Below are positions 20,678-31,700 of a stretch of 64,000 nt of DNA, piece by piece. The notes under the pieces were generated by a model, which did not search any database, had not been told where the DNA came from, and worked only from the letters and a program-made list of their open reading frames with translations. The position numbers and the translations under genes were made by a program. Source of the DNA: Nostoc sp. S4 (GTDB lineage Bacteria; Cyanobacteriota; Cyanobacteriia; Cyanobacteriales; Nostocaceae). Where the stretch lies: NCBI GenBank assembly GCA_029379225.1, contig JAQYWR010000023.1, positions 54,432 through 118,431 on the forward strand. Direction: 5' to 3'. Position 1 is the first letter of the stretch; every line of letters begins with the position of its first letter.

Positions 20678-20938
20678 ACTTGGTGAATATTTGCGATCGC
20701 CCAATTACTGTCTTGAAAATAAGGCTGACTGATGACTGATGACCGGGAAAGAAGTATTATTTTGCTCTGGTTGTCTGATTCGTCGTATCACTGTCTGTCT
20801 TCAAAATAGGGATTGGCAGATGAACAGATGGGCAGCAGAAGGGTACACACACAGGAGAATAATAACTCACCAAAGAACATCTCCGGCTTTACTTAACAGT
20901 TAACAGTCAACAGTCAACATTCAACACCCCTCATTCTT

Positions 20939-21892
20939 TCAGCAATACCCTATTAGTTCATTGCCAGTCCATTCCAAGGTGTCACCAATTTTGTCGCCGT
21001 CGTGGTAAGCGGCGAGTAAGATTTCGCTGGTTTTACCCCAAGCGATCGCTCCACTAGCATCTAAGGCGATCGCTCCTAAATCCCGTTTATTTTGGTACGC
21101 TTCTGTTAAGGAGCGCTGCATCGCATCTTTGAGGGACATACCATCGGCAACACGTACCACGATCCTGGCTGCTAAACACTCATCAATAATATCTTCCCCA
21201 ATACCAGTACAACTAACTCCTGCTTCTCTAGTAGCATAATTACCTGCTGGCATGGCAGAATCACTTACTCGCCCAATCCGCTCAAAGCCCTTGCCACCAG
21301 TGGAAGTCCCAGCACTTAGCCCGCCATAGGCATCTAAAGCTACCACCCCGATGGTACCCCGTCCCGCATTACTGGTTTCTGCCAGTTCGGGTTCTGCAAT
21401 CACGTTAGCCATCGCACTTTTAAAATTATCCTCACGTTCTTGTATCCACTCTTGCAATCGTAAATCAGTTAAAGCGTTATAACTAGGAATTTGCATTTCC
21501 CGCGCTAATTCAGCCGAGCCGAAATCCGATAGCACTCGGTCTGGCGAGCTTTGTAAAAATTGTGCCAAGTCAATGGGATTTTTTACCCGCGAAATATTAA
21601 TTACACCACTAAATCGCCCTAATGTGCCATCCATTAACGAAGCACTCATGCGGATTTGCCCATCAGATTGCAGCACTGAACCAGTACCAGCATTAAAGCG
21701 GGGGTTATCTTCCAGCATTTGGCAACCCTGTACTACCGCCTCAGAGGCAGTTTTTCCGCACAATAGTAAAGAATAGACATGTTCTACAACCGTATGAAGC
21801 GATCGACGTACCGCTTCCAATCCTCCTTTACCGTGGAGAGAACTACCAGCTCCGCCATGAATAATTAATTTAGGTTGCACCTGTGACTCCAT
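20939..21892 (-). CDS. isoaspartyl peptidase / L-asparaginase (Ntn hydrolase)
   Basis: A plant-type asparaginase of 317 residues. It is made as a precursor that self-cleaves before a threonine, which becomes the catalytic nucleophile, and it removes beta-aspartyl peptides or asparagine. The cleavage site is visible as AGRGTIGVVALD, nucleophile Thr180. IHGGAGSS at the start and NPRFNAGTGSVLQSDG are family signatures, as is the downstream GRVSDSAMPAGNYA. Its ATG overlaps the stop of the upstream DUF2256 gene by one base (TAATG), so the two are translationally coupled. In heterocystous species such enzymes help degrade cyanophycin dipeptides; that role here is inference. Confidence 0.92.
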   Translation of the reverse strand: MESQVQPKLIIHGGAGSSLHGKGGLEAVRRSLHTVVEHVYSLLLCGKTASEAVVQGCQMLEDNPRFNAGTGSVLQSDGQIRMSASLMDGTLGRFSGVINISRVKNPIDLAQFLQSSPDRVLSDFGSAELAREMQIPSYNALTDLRLQEWIQEREDNFKSAMANVIAEPELAETSNAGRGTIGVVALDAYGGLSAGTSTGGKGFERIGRVSDSAMPAGNYATREAGVSCTGIGEDIIDECLAARIVVRVADGMSLKDAMQRSLTEAYQNKRDLGAIALDASGAIAWGKTSEILLAAYHDGDKIGDTLEWTGNELIGYC

Positions 21893-22086
21893 TAATCCTT
21901 TGCGCTATTTGCGTCTGTGTTGCGGTTAGTTTCATTTTGAGCTTCAGAACGGCGACGACGACAACGTTCTGAGCAGTATTTCACATCTTCCCAGCAATCT
22001 TGCCACTTTTTACGCCATGTAAAAGGACGTTGACATACCGGACAGATTTTTGTAGGTAGGTCAGATTTAGAACGGACACGTCCCAT
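21892..22086 (-). CDS. DUF2256 zinc-ribbon protein
   Basis: 64 residues. A short basic N-terminus precedes [15 protein letters not shown] and [10 protein letters not shown], giving a CxxC...CxxxC pattern expected to bind zinc. This is the DUF2256 family, whose function is unknown. It is the first gene of a two-gene unit with the isoaspartyl peptidase. The last 15 residues are Asn/Thr-rich. Confidence 0.85.
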   Translation of the reverse strand: MGRVRSKSDLPTKICPVCQRPFTWRKKWQDCWEDVKYCSERCRRRRSEAQNETNRNTDANSAKD

Positions 22087-22360
22087 ATAAATACTGTGTA
22101 GATGATAATTTGGTTTTAGAGAGGGATGGAAAATAATTATAACGACTTTCTTACGAAGGGAGGATACGTTGAACGAATAAATGTTATGTCAATCTCTCAT
22201 GAGATTCACTTTTTAAAGGTGTGGAAGTATAAAGCTGGAGTCAGATAGCTTGAATATTAAGTAAACTCCTATATTTGGACGCAGCAATTGTGTAAAAAAT
22301 ATTTAATTAAATAATTTTTTATAAAAGTAGAACAGAGGAATTTAATTTTAATTTAGAGGA

Positions 22361-22912
22361 TTATACTCTTGAGAGTAAACAGTCTAAAAGTTTACGTTCG
22401 TAATGATTTAAATCTGAAGTAGATGCTCCCAACTCCTGTAATTTTTGATAAATCAAATCAGGTTCCAAGACTTCTATACGTTCTTTGATTTGAGCGTGTA
22501 TCTCTTGTAAGGTAAACTCAGTTGTTAAAGCTAAGGCAATTTGTTGGCGTTCTCTACCCAGTAATTGACTATTGAACTGATAACTCCCTTGAGCATCTTC
22601 GGATAATATTCTCAAAGCGATCGCTTGAAAGCGAATTTGTCGAGCTTGTTCTATTTCTGCGTTTAACGCTTGGTGATACTCAGCAATTGCTGTTTCTAAC
22701 CGTTCTTGAATTATTTGTATCTCTTGCGGCAGTTCTTGAGAATTTCCTTTGGCTAAAGCATCTTGTAATTGTTACCGTCGCAATTTTAAGGAAAAACTTG
22801 GTTGAGTAAATTTTGAGTAGTTTCTTTATCAATTATGACTTCCAATCTAGAGTAGAGAAATGCTTCAGCCACACGCAGTTCTGTAACTAGATTCCCAGAG
22901 CGATCGCCAATG
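22361..22912 (-). pseudogene. decayed gene remnant, family not recognised
   Basis: Reading on the minus strand, a frame continuous from 22771 to 22361 encodes a helical, Gln/Glu-rich segment (QLQDALAKGNSQELPQEI ... LDCLLSRV) with no start codon until far inside. Directly upstream lies TAA at 22772-22774, which a single change from CAA would explain. Further upstream (about 22912-22787) another frame reads IGDRSGNLVTELRVAEAF and ends LLNQVFP. The pieces look like parts of one broken gene. Confidence 0.55.
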
Positions 22913-22953
22913 TTATCTGTTTACAGTTATAAGTATAAATAGGTCAATATATT

Positions 22954-23180
22954 TAATAATCTAACTCATTCATATAAGCCTTGAGGTGTAGCATCAACAT
23001 AACGGTTAATGCTGCTTGTACTTGTTTGCAACAATTTCTCAGAGTGTGCTTATAGGAAAGTAGTTCTTTATTTTCAAATTGCCGATAAGCACGCTCCAAT
23101 TCTATTCCATATTCCTGAAACATCCCAGCACAAATTTCAATCCGTGCATCAAAATCTTGCCAAACTGGTTTGCCATTATC
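22954..23180 (-). pseudogene. decayed gene remnant, upstream fragment
   Basis: A minus-strand frame without a start codon reads GKPVWQDFDARIEICAGMF and then a helical segment ending YMNELDY. It lies just upstream of the other remnant and on the same strand, so it may be the N-terminal part of the same dead gene. I do not recognise the family. Confidence 0.4.
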
Positions 23181-23693
23181 TCATTCTAGTTAGAGAAAAG
23201 CATTACTAAAATCTTTGTTGACGAAAAATTCTTATTTAAAGAGTTAGGATTCATCTGCGGCGTTAACGCAATGTGCAACTTATTGTTTTGTTAAGTTTCA
23301 AGCAATGTTACTCCACTTATGGGAGATAGCCCATCCAGGAGCGTGATGAAGTAAGTGCAAAATTAGACACGTTATAAAGAAGAATTACAGAAAGCACTTT
23401 TTTGATTTACTAACTTGCCCAAAAATGATTGAGAGAGAAGCTTTTCAAGCAGTTGAGTCTGAAGTCTGACTATAGCAAAAATCGCCATGTCAGTACACAC
23501 TCCTGACACACCAGCGCCAAGTGCTATACAGATATTGCATGGTAAATTCATAACTTGTTTACATTATTTTTCTTAAGCACCTGGGTATCTCAAGCGTGAA
23601 GATACCCTTTTCTCTATTTAGGTAAACTGGTCTAATTAATTTTTAAAAGCATTCAACTTTGACCAAGATTCAATCATTTTGAGTTCGGTCAGA

Positions 23694-23737
23694 TTGACGA
23701 AGATATGACAAAATTATGACGAAAGTGTGACGATATT
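23694..23737 (+). promoter_or_regulatory. four direct repeats at exact 11-bp spacing, response-regulator-type operator
   Basis: TTGAC at 23694, ATGAC at 23705, ATGAC at 23716 and GTGAC at 23727, each followed by an A/G-rich spacer. OmpR/PhoB-family regulators bind 11-bp-period direct half-sites, and this layout fits such an operator. Which regulator binds is unknown. Confidence 0.55.
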
Positions 23738-23910
23738 CATCAGACTGCGAACACAAATTGCGAACACAAAAGTAACAAGTTATTAACTTGTTGTATATAA
23801 AATTAATAACATTTTGAATGTTTCTATCTTAATATCGGGAAATACTGGTACTGGAAAGAATACAGTCGTTATATCTGATGTAGCAGGAGTAAGTTGATAC
23901 GACATTCTAG

Positions 23911-23945
23911 AAAAAACTGTATTATCTAACACAGTTTTTTATTAG
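23911..23945 (+). terminator. intrinsic terminator not preceded by a protein gene
   Basis: AAAACTGT and ACAGTTTT form an 8-bp stem around ATTATCTAAC and run into TTTTTTATT. The stem reads as a terminator for plus-strand transcription and could end a small RNA. Confidence 0.7.
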
Positions 23946-24239
23946 TCATCAATAAACAATTAGTCAAATTTCTGAGTTGATTCTTGTAAAAGAATATTCA
24001 GATTTTTCACAACATCAAGGTTTTTGATACTAGAAAAATGTGGTTAAAAATTTACAGAAAAACTTCTTCTTTGTTGTTGATGCTGCCACAACCATCTTAG
24101 CGCGCTTGGCTGTGGATTTTGAGAGAATTATGCTGAAGTAGAGTTGACATAAATATTTTCAGGTTCTTCCTCAACAGCTTGACTGACAATTGAGGTTGGA
24201 GTTGTTTAAAAATACTTACTTTGATGGAGGTTTTACTTA

Positions 24240-26000
24240 ATGGGTAAAAACAGAGGCAGACTAAAAACTATCTTATTTAAGACTTGTAGTTATTTGGGAA
24301 AAAACAGCCGAAATTGCCTCAACATGTTCGGCTATTTGGTAACAAGCTTGATTATCTTTTTCCTGAAGGCGGGATCTACCCCAGTCAAGAAAGGCTTTTT
24401 CCTCTTCAAGCATCAGCAATCCATCACAATGAAGAAAAAGCCGACGACTGCTGGGCAAAGTCAGCAAATTAACAAGTTGGCACGATTGGGAAAGCGTTTA
24501 CGCGATCCGGAGTGGAGGCGCTATGGTTACTTACTACTGCTGGGCAAGGCTATAGCTATCATGATGTTGTTCATGCTATATGCCTTAATCCCCAATTTAA
24601 TAGAAACACCAGTTCTAGCAGCCGATCCAGTACTTAGAGGCAATGACATTGTTAACCCGATTAATACTCTCTGGACGCTGCTAGCTGCCTTCCTAGTATT
24701 TGCAATGCAGGTAGGTTTTACGATGCTGGAAGCAGGTTTCTGTCGCTCTCGTGAAACCGTCAATGTCTTGATGGAATGCATCGTTGACACCTGTCTTTGC
24801 GGTTTATTATTCTATGCCTGGGGCTTTGCCTTCATGTTCAGTCATGGTAACGGCTTGATTGGACTGAATTGGTTTTTCTTGCAAGGTGCGCCCACGACTT
24901 ATGAAAGTTCAGGTGTGGCGTTCCTGGCATTTTGGCTGTTTCAGTTTGCCTTTGCAGACACCTGCTCGACGATTACTTCTGGTGCGATGATTGGGCGGAC
25001 AGGGTTTATTGGCGATCTTCTCTACAGCTTTGGTGTTTCTGGATTCATCTACCCAATTATCGGACACTGGGCTTGGGGGCCAGACGGTTTTCTAGTAACG
25101 ATGGGCAGCAAAGATGGTTTCCTGCCCTTCTTGGGAACTGGCTTCCATGACTTTGCAGGCTCTACAGTCGTTCACACCATTGGGGGATTCATTGCTCTAG
25201 CAGGTGCGATCGCCCTTGGGCCGCGTTTGGGTCGTCGGTTCAAGCGCGATGGTGGCGGGCCAATGTTGCCCCATGACCTTGTAATTGCTGCTTCCGGCGG
25301 TCTGATTCTGTGGTTTGGCTGGTACGGTTTTAACCCTGGCTCAACACTCTCGGCGATGGACTTTGTCGGGACTGGACGGGTTGCCGCCAATACTACCTTG
25401 GCAGCATGTGCAGGCGGTCTGTCGGCACTGTTCTTCACTTATCCGAAAACAAAAAAGTGGGATTTGAGCTTCACAGTCAACGGATTCTTGGCGGGTTTGG
25501 TTGCGATTACTTGCCCTTGCTATTGGGTGAATCCGACAGGTTCTATCATCATTGGAGCAGTAGCTGGCGTAGTTGTAGTTCTAGGCATAGACCTGTTGGA
25601 ATGGCTAAGGATTGACGACCCCATCGGTGCAGTTCCTGTACATGGTTTTTGCGGCATCTGGGGAACGTGGTCGCTGGGCTTGTTTGCCACTGGTGAATTC
25701 GGCGCGAGTGGTCCCATCTCACCTGATGTCTCTGGGCCATTAAGAGGTCTGTTTTTTGGTGGAGGAATACAAGTGTTGAGCGCACAAGTTATCGGCAACT
25801 TAATTATTACTGTCTCTACATTCGCTGTGGCAATGGGATTGATGTATTTGGTAAATTTGACCGGGACACTGCGTGTATCGAAAGAAGGCGAATTGGAGGG
25901 TTTGGATTTACACGAGCATGGCATACCAGCCTACCCTGAATATGTCATTAGTTCATCAGCTAACCCTGGCAGTTCTCCATTAGAAGAAGTGAATAGATAG
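24240..26000 (+). CDS. amt: ammonium transporter (Amt/MEP/Rh family)
   Basis: Membrane ammonium channel of 586 residues. A basic N-terminal extension of about 65 residues is followed by a signal-anchor-like segment and then the eleven-helix Amt core beginning NPINTLWTLLAAFLVFAMQVGFTMLE. The pore twin histidines are His312 (STVVHTIGG) and His468 (VPVHGFCG). DFAGSTVVH and the LIDPIGAVPVHG-type region are family signatures. GGAGG at 24225-24229 supports the ATG at 24240; another ATG at 24429 would give a more typical length but lacks a ribosome site. Two kinase genes and a response regulator follow on the same strand, but a strong terminator at 26046 separates them. Confidence 0.93.
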   Translation: MGKNRGRLKTILFKTCSYLGKNSRNCLNMFGYLVTSLIIFFLKAGSTPVKKGFFLFKHQQSITMKKKPTTAGQSQQINKLARLGKRLRDPEWRRYGYLLLLGKAIAIMMLFMLYALIPNLIETPVLAADPVLRGNDIVNPINTLWTLLAAFLVFAMQVGFTMLEAGFCRSRETVNVLMECIVDTCLCGLLFYAWGFAFMFSHGNGLIGLNWFFLQGAPTTYESSGVAFLAFWLFQFAFADTCSTITSGAMIGRTGFIGDLLYSFGVSGFIYPIIGHWAWGPDGFLVTMGSKDGFLPFLGTGFHDFAGSTVVHTIGGFIALAGAIALGPRLGRRFKRDGGGPMLPHDLVIAASGGLILWFGWYGFNPGSTLSAMDFVGTGRVAANTTLAACAGGLSALFFTYPKTKKWDLSFTVNGFLAGLVAITCPCYWVNPTGSIIIGAVAGVVVVLGIDLLEWLRIDDPIGAVPVHGFCGIWGTWSLGLFATGEFGASGPISPDVSGPLRGLFFGGGIQVLSAQVIGNLIITVSTFAVAMGLMYLVNLTGTLRVSKEGELEGLDLHEHGIPAYPEYVISSSANPGSSPLEEVNR

Positions 26001-26045
26001 CGCACCCTAAATAGAGAAAAGTGCTAAAAATTCATCAGTCTTCAT

Positions 26046-26072
26046 CCCCATCAGCCGGTGGGGCTTTTTTTT
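26046..26072 (+). terminator. intrinsic terminator after amt
   Basis: CCCCA and TGGGG pair around TCAGCCGG, followed by C and eight T residues. Confidence 0.9.
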
Positions 26073-26753
26073 GGAGAAAAAGTCGGGTAATAGTAGTTAG
26101 ACTACATCTGACAAACTTTAAAAGTGTCAGAAAATGGAAAGTTGAAAATTACACAATCAAACAATTGAAAGCTATAGCTTGTATACGTTACGGATGTCAG
26201 AAATTTTTCATTGAAATCAAAACTCAAAAGCTTATACAAATAAACCAAGTTTGTACTGAGGAAAAGGCACAAGCTAGAATCAGTACTGTTTTCTCGTTAC
26301 CATTTAATATTGCTAATATTTTTCATAAATTTATAAAACTTCTATAACTGATTTTTTGTACTCATGTAGCGCTCTCAAACAGTTGTCTGAGCCACAACTT
26401 TTATTGTTTGAGTAAATTTTCCATACTTTGGAGCGATCGCTTATAGATTAAGAAAAATTAAGTATACGTAATTTATGAAAAAGAAATTTTGGAGAGTAAT
26501 GAACTTTCACCCATAAAGGGCATGCTTTGTTACAGATTTTAAAGCTATTGGCTCCTCCGTAAGATAACTGTTATGCTACCAATCTTCGTGGGAAAACTAG
26601 TGTTATTAGCAAATTATTATATTTCCGAGATTTTCATGGAAATTCCTAAAATATCTGCTTTGAAAAACTTTGTAGTACGGGTAGCGGATGAAATTAATCA
26701 TTGGGTTGTCTTGATTAGCAGAAATTTACAATCCACTCTAGATGAGGTGTTTC
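26073..26753. other. 680-bp intergenic region, no gene supported
   Basis: Short plus-strand frames exist at 26021-26347 and 26573-26767, but the first overlaps the terminator and neither has a ribosome site or a recognisable sequence. The region is AT-rich and probably holds the promoter of the kinase operon. Confidence 0.4.
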
Positions 26754-28766
26754 ATGTCGGCAGTTAGCCTTAAAAAGATTCTTAATAAAGAAGAGTTGCC
26801 ATCTCTGCTTCAGGACTTAGTATACCAATTGAACATCGCGATTGACATTGAACTAGTAGACGGCACGAAACTGATTAGTATTGGCGAGCAAACATCAGAA
26901 AATCGATATCCAATTGAGGCGTCAGGAGAAATCATCGGTTGGGTTGTTGGTAAAGAGCAGGCAAGTTTACTAGCGAGTTGGCTCTCGTTATTGGCAAAGC
27001 AGGAAGCTGAGAAGAAAATACTTGCTAAAGAACTGCTGGAGCGATATCAGGAAATTGATTTGTTTGAAGATATCTCAACTCAACTGACAACGAGTTTGGA
27101 TAGACGACAGATTGCCCAACTTGTACTTCAGGAAATGAGTCAATTGATTGAATCGTCAGCAGGAATGATTTTGCTGCTCAGTCCCGATACAGCTGAGTTT
27201 GAAATCATTGGCGAATTTGGAGCGTTTTTTGGGCAGAATCAGCCAGAACTAGGCAAGGGTATAATTGGCAGCATTATTGAATCCGGTCGAGCAGAACTGG
27301 TGAATGATGCACAAGCTGATTCTCGATTATGGGCACAGAAAAACATTAACGCTTTGATTTGTGTACCTTTAAGAGCAAAAGAGCGGGTAATAGGAGCGAT
27401 CGCTATTGGTACGGACAAAACCGACTCCTATAGAACTGAACACTTGAAACTTGTAACTATCTTTGCGTCTCAAACTGCGATCGCCATTGAAAAAGCTTTG
27501 CTTTATGAGCAAAGCACCCAAGCAACCATCCAAGCAAAAGCCCAAACACAAAAACTTCAACAAGCTCTGCAAGATTTGCAACTGGCACAAACTAAGTTAA
27601 TCCAAAGCGAGAAAATGTCTTCTTTGGGGCAACTAATTGCTGGAGTAGCCCACGAAATCAATAACCCAGTGAACTTCATTTGCGGGAATTTGAGATATGT
27701 TGCAGAGTACGCCAATGACTTATTACACCTGCTGCAATACTATCAGAAATTTTTACCTGTAGCTCCGCCAGATCTGCAATCAGAGTTAGATACTATTGAT
27801 GTGGAATTTATCATGCAGGATCTTCCCAAACTGCTGGATTCGATGAAACTGGGCGCAGATCGCATAGTAGAAATTGTCCAATCTCTGAAAAACTTCTCCC
27901 GTCATGACGAAACCCAAATCAAAGCTGTCAACATCCACGATGGCATTGATGGGACGCTAATGATTCTTCGCCATCGCCTAAAAGCGTCTGCTCACCGTCC
28001 GGCAATTGAAATCGTTAAAGAGTATGCCAAACTTCCCCTGATTGAATGTTACCCAGGACAATTAAATCAAGTGTTTATGAACATCCTGGCAAATGCCATT
28101 GATGCGCTGGAAGAGGGAATGGCGAATGGCCAATGGCAAAATTACGAATCACAATTAAACCAGAATTTACAAATCACAACTCAACGCTCCCCTACTCCCC
28201 AAATCAGCATTCGCACTCAAACCCTAGACAACAACTGGATTGTAATTCGCATTGCGGATAACGGCCCGGGCATGAAGGAAAACATCATCCAACGCATTTA
28301 CGATCCCTTCTTTACTACCAAAGAGATTGGTAAAGGAACTGGATTAGGTATGGCGATCAGCCACCAAATAGTTGTAGACAGACACGGGGGAATTCTCAAG
28401 TGTCGTTCTCAATTGGGTGAAGGTACAGAATTCTGGATTCAAATTCCGGTGAATTATTTAGTGTTAGAAACTCTACCAGGGCAGTGTGACACAAATTCTG
28501 TTTCACCAACTCCCACAACCGAACTCTGCTCTACTATCGATGCCGAAGGTTTCATTCCATCAACAATACCAATGCTTAAACCAGCGGATTTGCTAATCCG
28601 CCATACTCGATTGATCCAACGACTTTCACACCACAGTCCAGACATTGGCGTTGCACAACCCGATCAAATTTACCAACTGTTCCAACGCCACCCAATTTCC
28701 TTAAAGCTTTACGCTACCCTTTTGTCCTGGTTCTGTTGTCAGAATCCCACTCACTTAAATGACTGA
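26754..28766 (+). CDS. GAF-domain sensor histidine kinase
   Basis: 670 residues, cytosolic. A short N-terminal sensor-like region is followed by a GAF domain at about 100-250 (TSLDRRQIAQLVLQEMSQLI to FASQTAIAIEKALL), a coiled-coil linker, and a dimerisation domain with phospho-acceptor His300 in AGVAHEINNPVNF. The ATP-binding core has the N box (MNILANAIDAL), G1 (IADNGPGM), an F box (IYDPFFTTKEIGKG) and G2 (GTGLGMAIS). It ends in a 100-residue tail that matches no domain I know. The ATG at 26754 was chosen because GAGGTG lies just upstream. It overlaps the next kinase gene by 8 bases, so they are co-translated. Confidence 0.9.
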   Translation: MSAVSLKKILNKEELPSLLQDLVYQLNIAIDIELVDGTKLISIGEQTSENRYPIEASGEIIGWVVGKEQASLLASWLSLLAKQEAEKKILAKELLERYQEIDLFEDISTQLTTSLDRRQIAQLVLQEMSQLIESSAGMILLLSPDTAEFEIIGEFGAFFGQNQPELGKGIIGSIIESGRAELVNDAQADSRLWAQKNINALICVPLRAKERVIGAIAIGTDKTDSYRTEHLKLVTIFASQTAIAIEKALLYEQSTQATIQAKAQTQKLQQALQDLQLAQTKLIQSEKMSSLGQLIAGVAHEINNPVNFICGNLRYVAEYANDLLHLLQYYQKFLPVAPPDLQSELDTIDVEFIMQDLPKLLDSMKLGADRIVEIVQSLKNFSRHDETQIKAVNIHDGIDGTLMILRHRLKASAHRPAIEIVKEYAKLPLIECYPGQLNQVFMNILANAIDALEEGMANGQWQNYESQLNQNLQITTQRSPTPQISIRTQTLDNNWIVIRIADNGPGMKENIIQRIYDPFFTTKEIGKGTGLGMAISHQIVVDRHGGILKCRSQLGEGTEFWIQIPVNYLVLETLPGQCDTNSVSPTPTTELCSTIDAEGFIPSTIPMLKPADLLIRHTRLIQRLSHHSPDIGVAQPDQIYQLFQRHPISLKLYATLLSWFCCQNPTHLND

Positions 28767-31700
28767 GGAAACCTCAACCATGCCTAGCCAAGTTGATGAA
28801 TACTACCGTCAGCTCTTTGAACAATGTCCAGTTGGTCTAGTGTTGTGCCGACTAAATGGGACACTGATTGATATCAATCCTGCTTATGCGGCCATTTTGG
28901 GGCGGACTGTTCCCCAAACCTTGAATGTTAACTATTGGGAGATGACACTGCAAAAGTATAGCACTCAATCAACGATGCTAGAGAGCTTAGAACGAAATGG
29001 CCGCTGCGAACCTTGTGAAAAAGATTACATCCACAAAGACGGACATTTGGTTCCAGTCAGGCTTTCGGCAGTACTGGTTGAAAAGGATGGAGAGCGCCTA
29101 ATTTTGTCAACTGTGGAGGACATTAGCGACCTCAAGCGTGCCCACCAAGAACGCGAGGATGCTGAAAAAATCTTGAAACAGAGTGAAGCACGATACCGCT
29201 CTTTAGTAACAACTAACACCCAAATTATTTGGGTCAGCACACCAGAAGGAATTTGCTTTGAATTGGCAAGCTGGATTGCCTACACAGGTCAAAGTTTAGC
29301 TGAAGCTGAGAATGGAGGATGGATTAATGCCCTTCATCCTGACGATCGCGCCTACACTGGAGAAGTCTGGAGTACTGCCGTAGCCAACCGCAGTTTATAT
29401 CAAATTGAATACCGAATTCGCGGCAAAGATGGTAATTATCGCTACTTTTGGGTCTGGGGTGCCCCAGTAATCGAAGAAGACGGCAGCGTTCGCGAGTGGA
29501 TTGGCACCTGTACTGATATTCACGATCGCAAGCTAGCAGAAGCGGAAAATCAGCGTCTTAAAGAACGATATCGCACTTTAGTGACTGCTAGTTCACAGAT
29601 CGTCTGGGGAGCTACTCCAGAAGGGCTAGGGATCGGCAATGAAATGCTAACCTGGATAGCCTATACAGGACAGACAGAAGAGGAAGTCACAGGTTGGGGT
29701 TGGATCGATCCAATTCACCCTGACGATCGCGCCGAATCCGCAGAAGTTTGGAATACTGCTGTGGCCAACCGAGGTCTTTATCAAACTGAATACCGCCTAC
29801 GTGGCAAGGATGGTATATACCGATACTTCTCAGTTTGTGGTGCCCCCGTACTGGAAGCAGATGGCAGTATTCGAGAATGGATTGGTACTTGTAGCGATAT
29901 CAACGATCGCAAGTTAGCAGAAGCCGAAAATCAACGGTTGATGGATATGTTGAATCATTCCAGCGATGCCGTTATCGTCCGCGACATGACTGACAAAATC
30001 TTGTACTGGAATCAAGGTGCACAAAGGCTTTACGGCTGGACGCGTGAGGAAGCAAAAAATCAATATATTTACACATTTCTTAAAAAAATTTTTCCCCAAC
30101 CAAAAGAAACAATCATCGCAGAATTATTACAGCAAGGGAATTGGGAAGGAGAAGTGCAACACCTCACCCGCAATGGTCAGCTGATTACCGTTCAAAGCCG
30201 ATGGACGCTGCAACGGAGCATCTCTGGTCAGGCTTGCGCTATTTTAGAAATTAATACTGACATCACACCTCGCAAACAAGCAGAAATCGCGCTGCGACAA
30301 CTCAATCAAGAGCTAGAAACTAGAGTTGTAGAAAGGACGGCTGCCTTGGAAAACACTTTAGCAGAAGCCCAAGGTTTAAATGCCATTTTGGACAACTTAG
30401 CGGATGGTTTGTTAGTGACAGACATCACCGGACAAATTACTCACTTCAATCCTGCTTTTTTAACCATGCATGGATTGGCAGCCAACGCTCTCAAAGGTCA
30501 CTATCGGGAAGTACCAATATCCGGTTTAGTAGACTTAGTTAACCGAACTCAGTCTCATCCTAATGAGGTATTTGCTGCCGAAGTTACCCTGGCCAAGGAA
30601 CGCATAGGTAAAGCAGTGGCTACCGCCATCTTCAAAAGAGGGTCAGGCAATGAACCTGCTGCTTGCTTTGGTTCGGCGCTACTGATTCGGGATGTAACTG
30701 TGGAAAAGGAAATCGATAAGATGAAGACCGATTTCATCTCCACAGTTTCCCACGAACTGCGAACACCACTGACTTCTGTCCTCGGTTTTGCCTCGATCAT
30801 TAAAGAAAAGCTGGAAAGCGATGTGTTCCCAATGCTTACTGGTGAAGACCGCAAGCTTCAGAAAACAATCAAGCGGGTAGGTGACAATCTCAACATTATT
30901 GTGTCTGAGGCAGAACGACTGACATCTTTGATTAACGATGTCTTAGACATTGCCAAGATGGAAGCAGGTAAGGTGGAATGGCAAATGCAGCCCCTCGATC
31001 CAACCGAGTTACTAGATTGGGCAACTACTTCCACAGCAGCGTTGTTTGAAACCAATGGCTTGGAGCTAATTACCGAAATTGAACCTGGACTACCTCAAAT
31101 AGTTGGCGATCGCAACCGTCTACTCCAAGTCTTAATCAACTTGATTTCCAATGCGATCAAGTTTACCCAATCTGGTTCTATCACCTGCTGCATCAGACAA
31201 GAGAACGATGCTATTTGCATTAGCATCATTGACACAGGCGTTGGCATTGCACCTGAAGACCAGCCGAAAGTGTTTGAGAAATTCCGGCAAGTTGGCGACA
31301 CCCTCACTGATAAACCCAAAGGTACGGGCTTAGGACTGCCCATTTGCAAACAAATTGTTGAACATCACGGCGGTAGAATCTGGGTGGAAAGTCAGATCGG
31401 CAAGGGTAGTACGTTTTCGTTCATCATTCCTATTTACACCAACAATCACAAAACTGATGCCAAGCTGAATTTAGATGCCTTGGTAAAACAGCTCAAAGAA
31501 CACGTCATCACTACAAACACTGTCCCCAACGAAAACCGCAAAACCATTTTAGTAGTAGATGATGATGCCAATATTCGGGAATTGCTGCGTCAACAACTGG
31601 AAAACGAAGGCTACAAGGTTCGGGAAGCCAAAGACGGTATGGATGCAATTCATCAAATTAAAATAGCCCGTCCAGATTTGATTCTTTTAGATGTGATGAT

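Larger units (their letters stand above)
23181..24239. other. 1-kb region upstream of the ammonium transporter; regulatory signals but no gene
   Basis: No credible protein gene. It contains four 11-bp-spaced direct repeats (23694-23737), a hairpin AACAAGTTATTAACTTGTT near 23774-23792 and an intrinsic terminator at 23911-23945. Together these suggest a short transcript of roughly 100-200 nt before amt. No GTA-N8-TAC NtcA site was found. Confidence 0.45.

Noticed and set aside
23900..24239. NtcA site before the ammonium transporter
   Set aside because: No GTA-N8-TAC was found; the nearest pairs have 6 or 10 bases between the half-sites.
26021..26347. Hypothetical 108-residue protein after amt
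   Set aside because: The frame begins inside the amt terminator and lacks a ribosome site or recognisable sequence.
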